A DNA stretch of 44,904 nucleotides, taken from positions 1 through 44,904 of the forward strand of contig CANPMT010000018.1 of the NCBI GenBank assembly GCA_947575235.1. Direction: 5' to 3'. Below, piece after piece: positions 8,713-17,842 of this stretch (the stretch's first letter is position 1; each line of letters opens with the position of its first letter). The stretch is from an uncultured Porphyromonadaceae bacterium. GTDB taxonomy: Bacteria; Bacteroidota; Bacteroidia; Bacteroidales; Muribaculaceae. A program made the position numbers and the translations under genes. Below the pieces are notes generated by a model, which searched no databases, was not told where the DNA came from, and saw only the letters and a list, made by a program, of their open reading frames with translations.

Positions 8713-11700
8713 ATGAAAACGAGAATCATATTACCGCTACTCATATCCCTCCTTGCCGGATGCCTCACTTCAGCAGCGAGGCAGGTGCCCTTCTCCACCT
8801 GGTTTAAGGTGGTTGACACCTCCGACGGCCTTCCCGACAACTCGGTCAACGCCCTGGCCGAGGATATATGGGGGAGCCTCTGGATAGGCACCTGGAACGG
8901 ACTCTGCCGCTTCGACGGCTCCGGGATGGTGGTTTACAAACATCAGCCTAATGATTCCACCTCTCTTAATAATGACATGGTACGCGCCGTGCTCCCCATA
9001 GCCGAGGGTGTCTTCACCGCCACCGACAACGGCCTTGACTTTCTCGACTTCCGAACCGGGAAATTCGCCAGGTGCCGGATCGGGGGGACAGAGGGCGCAC
9101 CGACATTCCAGGGGAGGGTGAGCCGGCTCATGGCCAACGGACGCCATATATTCGCCATAACAAGCGCGGGCGACCTCTACCGACTTGAGAAGAGAGTGGC
9201 CTCAGGGGAGACACCCCTCTTCGTGCGTATCTCCACACCACCCGGACGCAGATATGCCGACATGTGCCGTTTCAACGGCGGGCGCCTCATGATGCTCTCG
9301 AACGACGGGGTGGGGGTGTGCAGTGAGTCGGGCGATGTTGAGATCTCAATGACGCGCATGAACCTGAAATTCGACCAGAACCTCAATATATATTGCGATA
9401 CCCTCCGGGGGGACGTCTACATAGGCTCAGGACTCGGTCGCCGCTCATTGCGGCTGACAGTGGCCGAGCGCAACGGCAAACTGAATCTTAACGAGGAGGG
9501 GTTCGTGCCCTCCGACCTGATGGTGGCCACCACAGATGCCGACGGCAACATGGTGTTCGGAACCGACGGCCACGGCCTGCAGGTGGTGAAGGCCGACGGC
9601 ACAACCGAATGCTACACCCCCGACGTGTCATCTATACCCGGCGACGTGATATACTCACTCTTCCGCGACTCGAAAGGGAATCTCTGGTGCGGCTCCTACC
9701 GCCGCGGACTCTTCCTCTTGTCGCCCGAACTCAACCAGTGCCGGATCTACAACCAGGAGTCAGGGATACTGAGCCATAACATAGTAACCTCCTCCGTAGC
9801 CTTAGGTGGGAAATTCTACATCGCCCTCGACGGGGGCGGCATAGATGTGTTCGACCCCGCCACGTCGATGACAGCCAATATCAACAGCCGCAATTCCGGT
9901 ATGCCGGGCGACAACGTCACCTCAATCGTAACCGACGGCCACAGGCTCTGGGCCTCCGTATATTCGCACGGCCTCGTGGAGTATGACCCGGCCACAGGGG
10001 GCTTCACCCACCTCCCGCTGAGTGAGAATTCCGAGCCCGGCAACCATATATGGTCGCTTGCCGTGGCCGATGATGAGAAGATAATAGTGGGTGGACGCCG
10101 GCTCAGCTGCTACGACCGCCGCACCGGGAGCTTCAGCGAACTTCTCCCCGGCGAGGATATCAACGTCACCAGCATGATGAACGACGGCCGCCGCATATGG
10201 GTGGGTAGCCGCAACGGCGGCATTGTGGCCATCGACCGCGCCACGGCAAAAGTGGTGCGCCGCATAGTGGAGCGCGAGAAGAGCTGGGGAAACCTCCCCT
10301 CGAGCGGCGTAGACTGCGTGTTTCACGATGCCGAGGGGCTGCTCTGGGTCACTATGGGTAACTCCGGATTATACAGTATCCCCACCGGCGAGAATGTCAC
10401 CGTGGGGAGATGCTACAGCCAGGCCGACGGACTCAACGACACCCGCGTGAAATGTATCACCGAGGATAGCGACGGCAACCTCTGGGTGGGCACCGTGAGC
10501 GGACTCTACCGCTACATGCGTCTGCAGGACCGTTTCGTGAAGGTGCAGAACTCGCGTCTGCCGCATGAATACACCGCCAACTCCGCCTCATTTGACGGCG
10601 ACCATATACTGATGGGCTCAACCGCCGGACTCGTCTCGATACCTTACACCATCTGGACAAGCCAGGCCACCCCCTTGCCCACGCTCTTCTCGGCAATCGA
10701 CGTGCCGGGGCCGCACGGCACCTATATACCCCTCTACGGCTCAGGGGCGGGCCGCGTGCGCCTCGACCCCGACCAGAATTTCTTCAACGTGACATTCACC
10801 GTGCCCGATATGACGCATCCCGACCAGATCCAGATGCAATGCCGCCTGGAGGGGTTTGAGGATGACTGGCGCGACATCACCGGCACACGCACCGTGTCGT
10901 ATACCAACGTCCCTCCGGGCAACTACGTGATGAGCGTGCGCCACTCGGAGGCCGACGGCCAATGGAGCGAGCCTGTTGAGCTGGCAATCGAGATACTCTA
11001 TCCATGGTATCTGCGCTGGTGGGCTCTGCTGATATGGGGTGTGATAATCAGTGGAATCGGTGTGACAGCCTTCATGTTATGGCGGCATTACACCACCCAG
11101 CGAGCCGAGGCACTTGAGGCCGAACGCGAGAAGGAGGCCGAGCGCCGCATCACAGAGGCAAAGATCGAGTTCTTCACCGGAATCTCGCACGAGCTGCGCA
11201 CCCCCTGCTTCCTCATCTCTGCCCAGATAGAGGAGATTATCAACAACCGCAACACCACCGTCAGGGTGGGACAGCTGAAAGATATCTACCGCAACAGTCT
11301 CAAGCTCGACAAACTTGTGGGGAATCTCATGGCATTCCGCAAGATGGAGTCGGGCACACTCGAACTCAACGTGCATAACGTCGACGTGTGCCGTCTCCTC
11401 GCCACACTTACCAAAGACTACACCCATCTATGCCGGCAGAAAGGTATAGAATTTGTGTTCGAGAAGCCCGCTAAACCCGCCATAGTGCGCGGCGACCCCG
11501 ACAAGATTGAGATAATAGTCACCAATCTTGTTACAAACGCCTATAAATTCACACCTAAGAATGGACGTGTGGAATTGAAAGTGGGGGGGGTGAATCAAAG
11601 TGTCACGATAGAGGTGCGCGACACCGGTATCGGAATCATGAAGCAGCACCTCACCACCCTCTTCGACCCCTTCGTGCGTAGCGACGGCGGGAGCGTGGGG

Positions 11701-12327
11701 CAGAGCGGCGACGGAATCGGGCTGTCGTTCGTCAAGAAACTCGTGGAGCTGCATGAGGGCACCATCATGGTGGAGAGCGAGGTTAACAGCGGTTCGGTCT
11801 TCACAGTCACCCTTCCGGCAGCCGCCGTGGAGGATGCCGACCCGGATGATGCCGTGGATGAGGAGATGGATGACACCGAGGATATACCCGTGGAGGATAC
11901 CTCCGCCGATGCCGAACCGGTGTCGTCAGTATCCGTGGCTCCCGCCATAGACCCTCCCGGCCTATTAGCCGCCGAGCGTATCTTCCTGCAGAAATGCCGC
12001 GACTGCATAGAGGAGTCGCTCACCAATAAAGACTTCGAGGTGAAGATGATAGCCGACAAGATGTCGATGAGCTATTCATCACTCTTCAAGCGGATCAAGA
12101 CACTCACCGGGCTCTCGGTGCTGGAGTTCGTACACGACGTAAGGGTGCGGAAAGCCGCCGCTCTCTTCAAGGAGGGTAACAACAGCGTGCAGAACGTCTC
12201 CGATGCCGTTGGCTTCCGCGACGTCAAGACCTTCCGTGTGGCATTCAAGAAGAGGATAGGGATACCCCCCAGCCAATACCTCCTCAACATGTCGCGCGAG
12301 GACAAGGATGTGAGGCTGAAGATCTGA
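8713..12327 (+). CDS. Hybrid sensor kinase/AraC regulator of the PUL, apparently without receiver domain
   Basis: 1204 residues from the ATG at 8713, chosen because it starts a compact signal sequence (MKTRIILPLLISLLAGC) and suits the promoter; an in-frame ATG at 8689 would add 8 residues. Order: periplasmic two-component beta-propeller repeats (DGLPDNSVNAL..., GNLWVGTVSGLYRY), a Y_Y_Y domain, one membrane helix (about 768-792), HisKA with the phospho-acceptor H826 in SHELRTP, and HATPase_c with N942, DTGIGI at 970 and GDGIGLSF at 999. Then comes an acidic low-complexity linker (about 1038-1082) and an AraC-type HTH (about 1097-1197). The roughly 120-residue receiver domain that normally sits between HATPase and AraC in hybrid two-component regulators is not there. 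Family role: senses a periplasmic oligosaccharide and activates its PUL. It is followed 48 bp later by the PUL enzyme operon. Confidence 0.93.
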   Translation: MKTRIILPLLISLLAGCLTSAARQVPFSTWFKVVDTSDGLPDNSVNALAEDIWGSLWIGTWNGLCRFDGSGMVVYKHQPNDSTSLNNDMVRAVLPIAEGVFTATDNGLDFLDFRTGKFARCRIGGTEGAPTFQGRVSRLMANGRHIFAITSAGDLYRLEKRVASGETPLFVRISTPPGRRYADMCRFNGGRLMMLSNDGVGVCSESGDVEISMTRMNLKFDQNLNIYCDTLRGDVYIGSGLGRRSLRLTVAERNGKLNLNEEGFVPSDLMVATTDADGNMVFGTDGHGLQVVKADGTTECYTPDVSSIPGDVIYSLFRDSKGNLWCGSYRRGLFLLSPELNQCRIYNQESGILSHNIVTSSVALGGKFYIALDGGGIDVFDPATSMTANINSRNSGMPGDNVTSIVTDGHRLWASVYSHGLVEYDPATGGFTHLPLSENSEPGNHIWSLAVADDEKIIVGGRRLSCYDRRTGSFSELLPGEDINVTSMMNDGRRIWVGSRNGGIVAIDRATAKVVRRIVEREKSWGNLPSSGVDCVFHDAEGLLWVTMGNSGLYSIPTGENVTVGRCYSQADGLNDTRVKCITEDSDGNLWVGTVSGLYRYMRLQDRFVKVQNSRLPHEYTANSASFDGDHILMGSTAGLVSIPYTIWTSQATPLPTLFSAIDVPGPHGTYIPLYGSGAGRVRLDPDQNFFNVTFTVPDMTHPDQIQMQCRLEGFEDDWRDITGTRTVSYTNVPPGNYVMSVRHSEADGQWSEPVELAIEILYPWYLRWWALLIWGVIISGIGVTAFMLWRHYTTQRAEALEAEREKEAERRITEAKIEFFTGISHELRTPCFLISAQIEEIINNRNTTVRVGQLKDIYRNSLKLDKLVGNLMAFRKMESGTLELNVHNVDVCRLLATLTKDYTHLCRQKGIEFVFEKPAKPAIVRGDPDKIEIIVTNLVTNAYKFTPKNGRVELKVGGVNQSVTIEVRDTGIGIMKQHLTTLFDPFVRSDGGSVGQSGDGIGLSFVKKLVELHEGTIMVESEVNSGSVFTVTLPAAAVEDADPDDAVDEEMDDTEDIPVEDTSADAEPVSSVSVAPAIDPPGLLAAERIFLQKCRDCIEESLTNKDFEVKMIADKMSMSYSSLFKRIKTLTGLSVLEFVHDVRVRKAAALFKEGNNSVQNVSDAVGFRDVKTFRVAFKKRIGIPPSQYLLNMSREDKDVRLKI

Positions 12328-12375
12328 CCTCATGACTCTGACTTAAAACCTAAAACTAAACCTATCATAAAGTAC

Positions 12376-15300
12376 ATGAAAAAGATTCTCTTATCTATCC
12401 TGACCGCCATAATGGCATGGAGCGCCGCATGGGGCGTCCGTGAGAACGGCGGCAGATGGCTCGACACAAACGGCGGGCTTATCAACGCCCATGGAGGCGG
12501 TGTGATGTATCATGACGGCAAATACTGGTGGTATGGCGAGCACCGCCCCGACAAGGGGGGCTCGACCCAGGTGGGTGTCACCTGCTACTCCTCGCCCAAT
12601 CTCGAGGACTGGACATTCGAGGGTGTGGCGCTCCCCGTGGTTGAGGATGACCCCATGGGGGTGGAACCCGGCTGCATCGTAGAGCGCCCGAAAGTGATCT
12701 ACAATCCGAAGACCGGGAAGTTCGTGATGTGGTTTCATCATGAACTGAAAGGGAAGGGGTATGCCGCCGCCCAGGCCGGCGTGGCTGTGGCCGACAACCC
12801 GCAGGGACCCTTCAGGATGGTGCGTTCGTCGCGCGTGAATGCGTCGAAGCTCCCCGCAAACATCCCCGATGTCAAGAAGAAACCTGTATTCGACGAGAAG
12901 ATGGAGTGGTGGACCCCATCATGGTATGAAGATGTCAACAACGGTATGTTTGTCTACCGCGACCTCCCCGGCGGACAGATGTCGCGCGACATGACCCTCT
13001 TCGTCGACGACGACGGGAAGGCATATCACGTGTATTCATCTGAGGAGAACCTCACCCTACAGATTGCCGAACTCGACGACACCTACACCCGCCACACCGG
13101 TAAATACATACGTATCTTCCCCGGCGGCCACAACGAGGCTCCCGCCATCTTCAAGAAGGATGGGAAATACTGGATGATAGCCTCAGGCTGCACCGGCTGG
13201 GACCCCAACGAGGCGCGTCTCATGCAGGCCGACAGCATGATGGGTGAGTGGAAACGTCTCCCCAACCCCTGTATCGGCCCCGATGCCGAGAAGACTTTCC
13301 TCGGCCAAAGCGCGTACGTGCTCCGCACTCCCGATGACCGCTACATAGCCATCTTCGACCGCTGGAACCCGAAGAGCCTCTCCGACTCACGCTATCTCTG
13401 GCTCCCCATCTCGTTCAATGCCGAGGGTGTGCCCGAGGTGCGCTGGAGCGACACTTTCACAGGGAATGAGGCGTCGGCCACACGCCAGATCATAGCCCGT
13501 GTCAACAATTACTGGCAGGAGAACAACCCGGCCGAGGTGAACCCCTTCTGGGATAACGCCGCCTACCACACCGGAAACATGGAGGCCTACCGCCTCACAG
13601 GCAACGACGCATGGCTCGACTATTCACAGCGCTGGGCCGAGCATAACGAGTGGAAAGGCGCTAAGAGCGATGACCGCAGCAAATGGAAATACAACTACGG
13701 CGAGACCGACGAGCATGTCCTCTTCGGCGACTGGCAGATATGCTTCCAGACCTATGCCGACCTCTACAATCTCCTCCCCGACGACAGACGCATCAAACGT
13801 GCCCGCGAGGTGATGGAGTATGAGATGTCGACACCCGCCAACGACTACTGGTGGTGGGCCGACGGCCTCTACATGGTGATGCCGGTCATGACCAAACTCT
13901 ACAAGATTACCGACAATCCCCAATATCTCGACAAACTCTACGAGTATATCACCTTCTCCGACAGCATCATGTTCGACCCCGAGGAGAACCTCTACTACCG
14001 CGACGCCAAATACACCTACCCCAAGCACAAGAGCGCCAACGGGAAGAAAGACTTCTGGGCGCGTGGCGACGGGTGGGTGCTGGCCGGATTGGCAAAGGTG
14101 CTCCAGGATCTTCCCGCCTCCTATGCCCACCGTCCCTTCTTCGAGGAGCGTTTCCGCAAGATGGCCGATGCCGTAGTGGCATGCCAGCAGCCCGGTGGCT
14201 ACTGGAGCCGTTCGATGTATGACGAGGCTCACGCCCCGGGCCCTGAGACCTCGGGCACAGCCTTCTTCACCTACGGTCTGCTATGGGGGCTTAACAACGG
14301 CTACCTGAGCGGAGAGAAATATCTCGACGCCGCCAAGAAAGGGTGGAACTATCTCAAGACCACAGCCCTGCAGGAGAGCGGGAAAGTGGGTTACGTGCAG
14401 CCTATCGGCGAGAAAGCGATACCGGGCCAGGTGGTCGACGCCAACTCCACCTCCAACTTCGGTGTGGGTGCCTTCCTCCTTGCCGCCTGCGAATATGTGA
14501 GGATGCTCGAAGGGGGCACTACCAACGACCGCGACTACTGGGTGCGCCTCCTCACCCGCATGGCCTCCCCCGTGCTCGACAACATGTCGAAAGGTGAGCT
14601 GCAGAAGAATATGCTCGTTGAGGTGAGTCCCAACTGGGATGGCCGCGACAAGGGTGTGACCTACATGGAGACCTTCGGCCGACTGATGGCCGGAATCGCC
14701 CCCTGGCTCTCGTTGCCCGACGACGACACAGCCGAGGGTAAGCTCCGCAAGGAGCTGCGCGACAAGGCGCTGGCCAGCTACCGTAACGCCGTCGACCCCA
14801 AGAGTCCTGACTATCTTCTCTGGCGCGGGCATGGCCAGGCGTTGGTGGATGCCGCCTATGTAGCCGAGAGTTTCCTGCGCGGATACGATGCCCTCTGGCT
14901 GCCTCTTGACGACGTAACCAAACAGCGTTACATCGAGGAATTCACCCAGCTCAGAAGGGTAGACCCTCCCTACACCAACTGGCTCCTCTTCTCATCGACG
15001 ATTGAGAGTTTCCTTGCCAAAGCCGGTGCCGAGTGCGACGAGTACCGCGTCAACTCAGCCATACGCAAGACCGAGGAATGGTATGTCGGCGACGGCTGGT
15101 ATGCCGACGGTCCGTCGTTTGCCTACGACTATTACAGCAGCTACGTGTTTCATCCGATGCTTCTTGAGACCCTCCAGTCGATGCGCGATGCCGGACGTTA
15201 CACCCGCATACACTATCAGAAATATTACGACCGCGCGATCAAGCGCACGCAGAAATTCGCCATAGTCCTGGAGAGGATGATCTCGCCCGAGGGCACCTTC

Positions 15301-15702
15301 CCCGTGTTCGGAAGGTCGATACCCTACCGCATGGCCACACTGCAGCCCCTGGCGATGATGGCATGGTATGAGAAACTCCCCGCAGGGTTGACCAACGGTC
15401 AGGTGCGTTCGGCGCTTACAGCCGTGATGCACAGGATGTTCGACGGAAAAGAGAACTTCAACGAGGGAGGGTTTCTCACCATCGGTTTTGCGGGGCGTCA
15501 GCCCAACATCGCCGACTGGTACACCAACAACGGCTCACTCTACATGACGTCGCTCTCCTTCCTTCCGTTGGGTCTTCCGGCCACTCATCCATTCTGGACC
15601 GACGCCGCGCTCCCCTGGACCAACCAGAAAGCCTGGGGTGGCGATCCCTTCCCCAAAGACCATCACTGGGCCGACGGCCAGCAGATTCACGACCTCTTCT
15701 AA
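12376..15702 (+). CDS. Secreted three-module enzyme: GH43-like + GH105 + DUF2264
   Basis: 1108 residues with a signal peptide ending near AWG. Module 1 (about 22-365) is a five-bladed GH43-type propeller with INAHGGGVMYHDGKYWWYGEH, VERPKVIYN, SRDMTLFVDDDG and EAPAIFKKDGKYW. It resembles the exo-beta-1,3-galactanase branch, in which the usual N-terminal catalytic Asp is missing. Module 2 (about 375-712) is GH105, the unsaturated uronyl hydrolase fold of YteR, with WWWADGLYMVMP, FWARGDGWVLAGLA and GTAFFTYGLLWG. Module 3 (about 718-1108) matches DUF2264, a family I connect from memory with GH154 beta-glucuronidases. Together these would trim galactan backbone, unsaturated uronate and glucuronate. 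It is the first gene of the operon after the regulator. The fusion is read through without frameshift. Module identities are fairly sure; specificities are inferred. Confidence 0.88.
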   Translation: MKKILLSILTAIMAWSAAWGVRENGGRWLDTNGGLINAHGGGVMYHDGKYWWYGEHRPDKGGSTQVGVTCYSSPNLEDWTFEGVALPVVEDDPMGVEPGCIVERPKVIYNPKTGKFVMWFHHELKGKGYAAAQAGVAVADNPQGPFRMVRSSRVNASKLPANIPDVKKKPVFDEKMEWWTPSWYEDVNNGMFVYRDLPGGQMSRDMTLFVDDDGKAYHVYSSEENLTLQIAELDDTYTRHTGKYIRIFPGGHNEAPAIFKKDGKYWMIASGCTGWDPNEARLMQADSMMGEWKRLPNPCIGPDAEKTFLGQSAYVLRTPDDRYIAIFDRWNPKSLSDSRYLWLPISFNAEGVPEVRWSDTFTGNEASATRQIIARVNNYWQENNPAEVNPFWDNAAYHTGNMEAYRLTGNDAWLDYSQRWAEHNEWKGAKSDDRSKWKYNYGETDEHVLFGDWQICFQTYADLYNLLPDDRRIKRAREVMEYEMSTPANDYWWWADGLYMVMPVMTKLYKITDNPQYLDKLYEYITFSDSIMFDPEENLYYRDAKYTYPKHKSANGKKDFWARGDGWVLAGLAKVLQDLPASYAHRPFFEERFRKMADAVVACQQPGGYWSRSMYDEAHAPGPETSGTAFFTYGLLWGLNNGYLSGEKYLDAAKKGWNYLKTTALQESGKVGYVQPIGEKAIPGQVVDANSTSNFGVGAFLLAACEYVRMLEGGTTNDRDYWVRLLTRMASPVLDNMSKGELQKNMLVEVSPNWDGRDKGVTYMETFGRLMAGIAPWLSLPDDDTAEGKLRKELRDKALASYRNAVDPKSPDYLLWRGHGQALVDAAYVAESFLRGYDALWLPLDDVTKQRYIEEFTQLRRVDPPYTNWLLFSSTIESFLAKAGAECDEYRVNSAIRKTEEWYVGDGWYADGPSFAYDYYSSYVFHPMLLETLQSMRDAGRYTRIHYQKYYDRAIKRTQKFAIVLERMISPEGTFPVFGRSIPYRMATLQPLAMMAWYEKLPAGLTNGQVRSALTAVMHRMFDGKENFNEGGFLTIGFAGRQPNIADWYTNNGSLYMTSLSFLPLGLPATHPFWTDAALPWTNQKAWGGDPFPKDHHWADGQQIHDLF

Positions 15703-15710
15703 AAGCCTCC

Positions 15711-15746
15711 CTATCACAGTATGCGCCACAGCGCATACTGTGATAG
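15711..15746 (+). terminator. Perfect 16-bp intercistronic hairpin
   Basis: CTATCACAGTATGCGC at 15711-15726, loop CACA, exact complement at 15731-15746. It starts 9 bp after the stop of the three-module enzyme gene. No T-run follows (GAATACCC), so it is more likely a processing or stability element, or a partial terminator inside the operon, than a full terminator. It could equally be a binding site for a dimeric regulator. Confidence 0.6.
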
Positions 15747-15824
15747 AATACCCTCGCAAATTGCAAACCCAGAATTGAGTAATATCTGATGATGGAACGT
15801 AATGTATGTAAAGAAACAGTTTCG

Positions 15825-17030
15825 ATGAGTAAGTTTTGGAAAATGACTGTGGTTTGTCTCGCTCTCTTTCAGGGAGCGGGACTTCATGGTCAGAGTTTTA
15901 AGATTGCCAATACAGCTCCTTTCGCACGGCATGGCGCCGTGGTCGAGATTCCGGCTGACGCAATCGCTTGCACTGCCGACGGCTCTCAGTCTGCCGGTGG
16001 ATGCACCGGGATGTTCCGGGTGACTGACATGGAGGGGAATCCTCTCCTCTGGCAGCTGACTTCTGACGGAAAACTGTTGGTGGAGGTATCGTTGGAGGCC
16101 GGGGAGACAGTCACTGTCGCCGTGGAACCGGTGAAGGCTACCGACAAATGCCGCTCCGGCGAAAGCCGATGCGCAGCCGATACCATTTGCCTCAGCCAGG
16201 TGCGCCACGATTTCCAGGATGACCTCACCTGGGAGAACGACCGCGGAGGTTACCGTCTCTACGGCCCTTCATACCGCGCCGGAGGGGGGAACGTGGCCGG
16301 ATATGACATCTGGACAAAATCGGTGGCTTTCCCCGTATTGGCGCAACGCTACGTTGACCATTGCCGGTATGGTATATCCTATCATAACGACCATGGGAAC
16401 GGGATGGACTGCTACACCGTGGGCCGGACGCTCGGAGCCGGGATGAACGCCCTGATGAACGGAGATGACCTTATCTATCCCTGTGCCTACGAGGAGTGCG
16501 AGATTCTCGATAACGGTCCGTTACGCACCCGGGTGAAGGTGACCTGCTACCCTCTGGCACTTCCCGACGGCACCGAGACAGTCGAGACCCGCGTCATAAC
16601 CCTTGACAAAGGGTCATGGCTCAACCGCACGGAGGTGACATACTCAGGCATCACCGCACCACGGCCGATGGCCACAGGGATAGTGGTACACAAGGAGAAC
16701 AACCGTGGATATGTGGTTGACCCGCAGAAGCGGTTTGTGGCCTACGCCGACCTTACCGACAACCCCGACAAAGGGAACGGGGTGATATACATAGGTATCG
16801 TCAACGCCCTAACACCCTCCGAAGCCGCCTACCGTCAGTTCGCGGAGGCCGAAGGTGCCGCTCTCGGCCATGTTATGAACACCGCACTCTACGACCCCGC
16901 GACACCCTACGTCTACTACTGGGGAGCCGGATGGAGCAAAGGGGGTGTGAGAGGGATGGATGACTGGACAGGCTATCTGGGCCGTTTCCATGACTCGCTC
17001 ATGCACCCGATTGTTGTAAACAAATTATAA
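15825..17030 (+). CDS. Secreted DUF4861-family protein
   Basis: 401 residues from the ATG at 15825, chosen because it starts a clean signal peptide (MSKFWKMTVVCLALFQGAGLHG, then QSFKIAN); the ATG at 15789 would add a hydrophilic 12-residue extension. The body matches my recollection of DUF4861 proteins: a beta-rich fold with YRLYGPSYRA, GNGMDCYTVGRTLGAG and a YYWGAGWSKGG motif near the end. These are often found next to kduI/kduD and GH105 genes in uronate-yielding loci. No reaction is assigned here; a periplasmic enzyme acting on uronate-containing oligosaccharides is a reasonable guess from context. It is followed 20 bp later by kduD. Confidence 0.8.
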   Translation: MSKFWKMTVVCLALFQGAGLHGQSFKIANTAPFARHGAVVEIPADAIACTADGSQSAGGCTGMFRVTDMEGNPLLWQLTSDGKLLVEVSLEAGETVTVAVEPVKATDKCRSGESRCAADTICLSQVRHDFQDDLTWENDRGGYRLYGPSYRAGGGNVAGYDIWTKSVAFPVLAQRYVDHCRYGISYHNDHGNGMDCYTVGRTLGAGMNALMNGDDLIYPCAYEECEILDNGPLRTRVKVTCYPLALPDGTETVETRVITLDKGSWLNRTEVTYSGITAPRPMATGIVVHKENNRGYVVDPQKRFVAYADLTDNPDKGNGVIYIGIVNALTPSEAAYRQFAEAEGAALGHVMNTALYDPATPYVYYWGAGWSKGGVRGMDDWTGYLGRFHDSLMHPIVVNKL

Positions 17031-17050
17031 ACCTGACAAATATAAAAGAA

Positions 17051-17842
17051 ATGGTTAACTTTTCGCTTGAGGGCAAGGTAGCCCTCGTGACAGGGGCGGC
17101 CTACGGTATAGGGCTCGCCATAGCACAGGCCTACGCAGAGGCCGGCGCCAAGATTGTGTTCAACTGCTCACGGCAGGAGACTGTGGACCGTGGCATGGAG
17201 GCATACCGCAAGCTCGGTATCGAGGCCAAGGGTTATGTGTGTGACGTCACCGACGAGGAGGCTGTGAAAGCGATGGTGGCCGACATCGAGGCTACCGTAG
17301 GCACCATCGACATCCTTGTGAACAACGCCGGCATCATCAAACGCATACCCATGGAGGAGATGGCCGTAGAGGATTTCCGCAGGGTTGTGGATGTTGACCT
17401 CGTGGCACCCTTCATCTGCTCCAAGGCCGTTATTCCCGGCATGATCAGGAAGGGTCATGGCAAAATTATCAACGTCTGCTCCATGATGAGCGAGTTGGGA
17501 CGCGAGACAGTGTCGGCCTACGCCGCCGCGAAAGGTGGCCTGAAGATGCTCACACGCAACATCTGCTCGGAATTCGGAGGCCATAACATACAGTGCAACG
17601 GCATAGGTCCCGGCTACATAGCCACTGAGCAGACCGCTCCGCTGCGCGAGCGTCAGGCCGACGGCAGCCGTCACCCGTTTGACAGTTTCATCGTGGCGAA
17701 GACACCCGCGGGACGCTGGGGCACACCGGAGGATCTGATGGGCCCGGCCCTCTTCCTTGCATCCGATGCCTCGGATTTCGTAAACGGCCAGATTCTCTAC
17801 GTTGACGGCGGCATACTCGCATACATAGGCAAGCAACCCTGA
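17051..17842 (+). CDS. kduD: SDR-family 2-dehydro-3-deoxy-D-gluconate 5-dehydrogenase (KduD-like)
   Basis: 263 residues, no signal peptide, so cytoplasmic. It is a classical short-chain dehydrogenase with the nucleotide motif TGAAYGIG, NNAG at 91-94, and catalytic S144, Y157 and K161. The closest type is KduD / gluconate 5-dehydrogenase. KduD reduces 2,5-diketo-3-deoxygluconate (DKII) to 2-keto-3-deoxygluconate (KDG), which then enters KdgK/KdgA metabolism; those two are not in this window. The KduD reading is favoured over gluconate dehydrogenase because kduI is two genes downstream and a GH105 module is upstream. Its stop overlaps the next start by one base (TGATG). Confidence 0.9.
   Translation: MVNFSLEGKVALVTGAAYGIGLAIAQAYAEAGAKIVFNCSRQETVDRGMEAYRKLGIEAKGYVCDVTDEEAVKAMVADIEATVGTIDILVNNAGIIKRIPMEEMAVEDFRRVVDVDLVAPFICSKAVIPGMIRKGHGKIINVCSMMSELGRETVSAYAAAKGGLKMLTRNICSEFGGHNIQCNGIGPGYIATEQTAPLRERQADGSRHPFDSFIVAKTPAGRWGTPEDLMGPALFLASDASDFVNGQILYVDGGILAYIGKQP

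Noticed and set aside
11820..11970. Hidden or degenerate receiver domain in the acidic linker of the PUL regulator
   Set aside because: Only about 50 residues lie between the HATPase and the AraC region, with no hydrophobic beta-strand pattern and no Lys of a receiver pocket. The Asp residues are in low-complexity runs.
13624..14232. 202-codon open frame on the minus strand opposite the GH105 module
   Set aside because: Val/Gly/His-rich antisense shadow without domain or promoter.
12376..15702. Possible frameshift fusion of two or three separate enzyme genes
   Set aside because: The reading frame is continuous, each module is complete, and only the first has a signal peptide, so it is a true fusion rather than a sequencing artefact.
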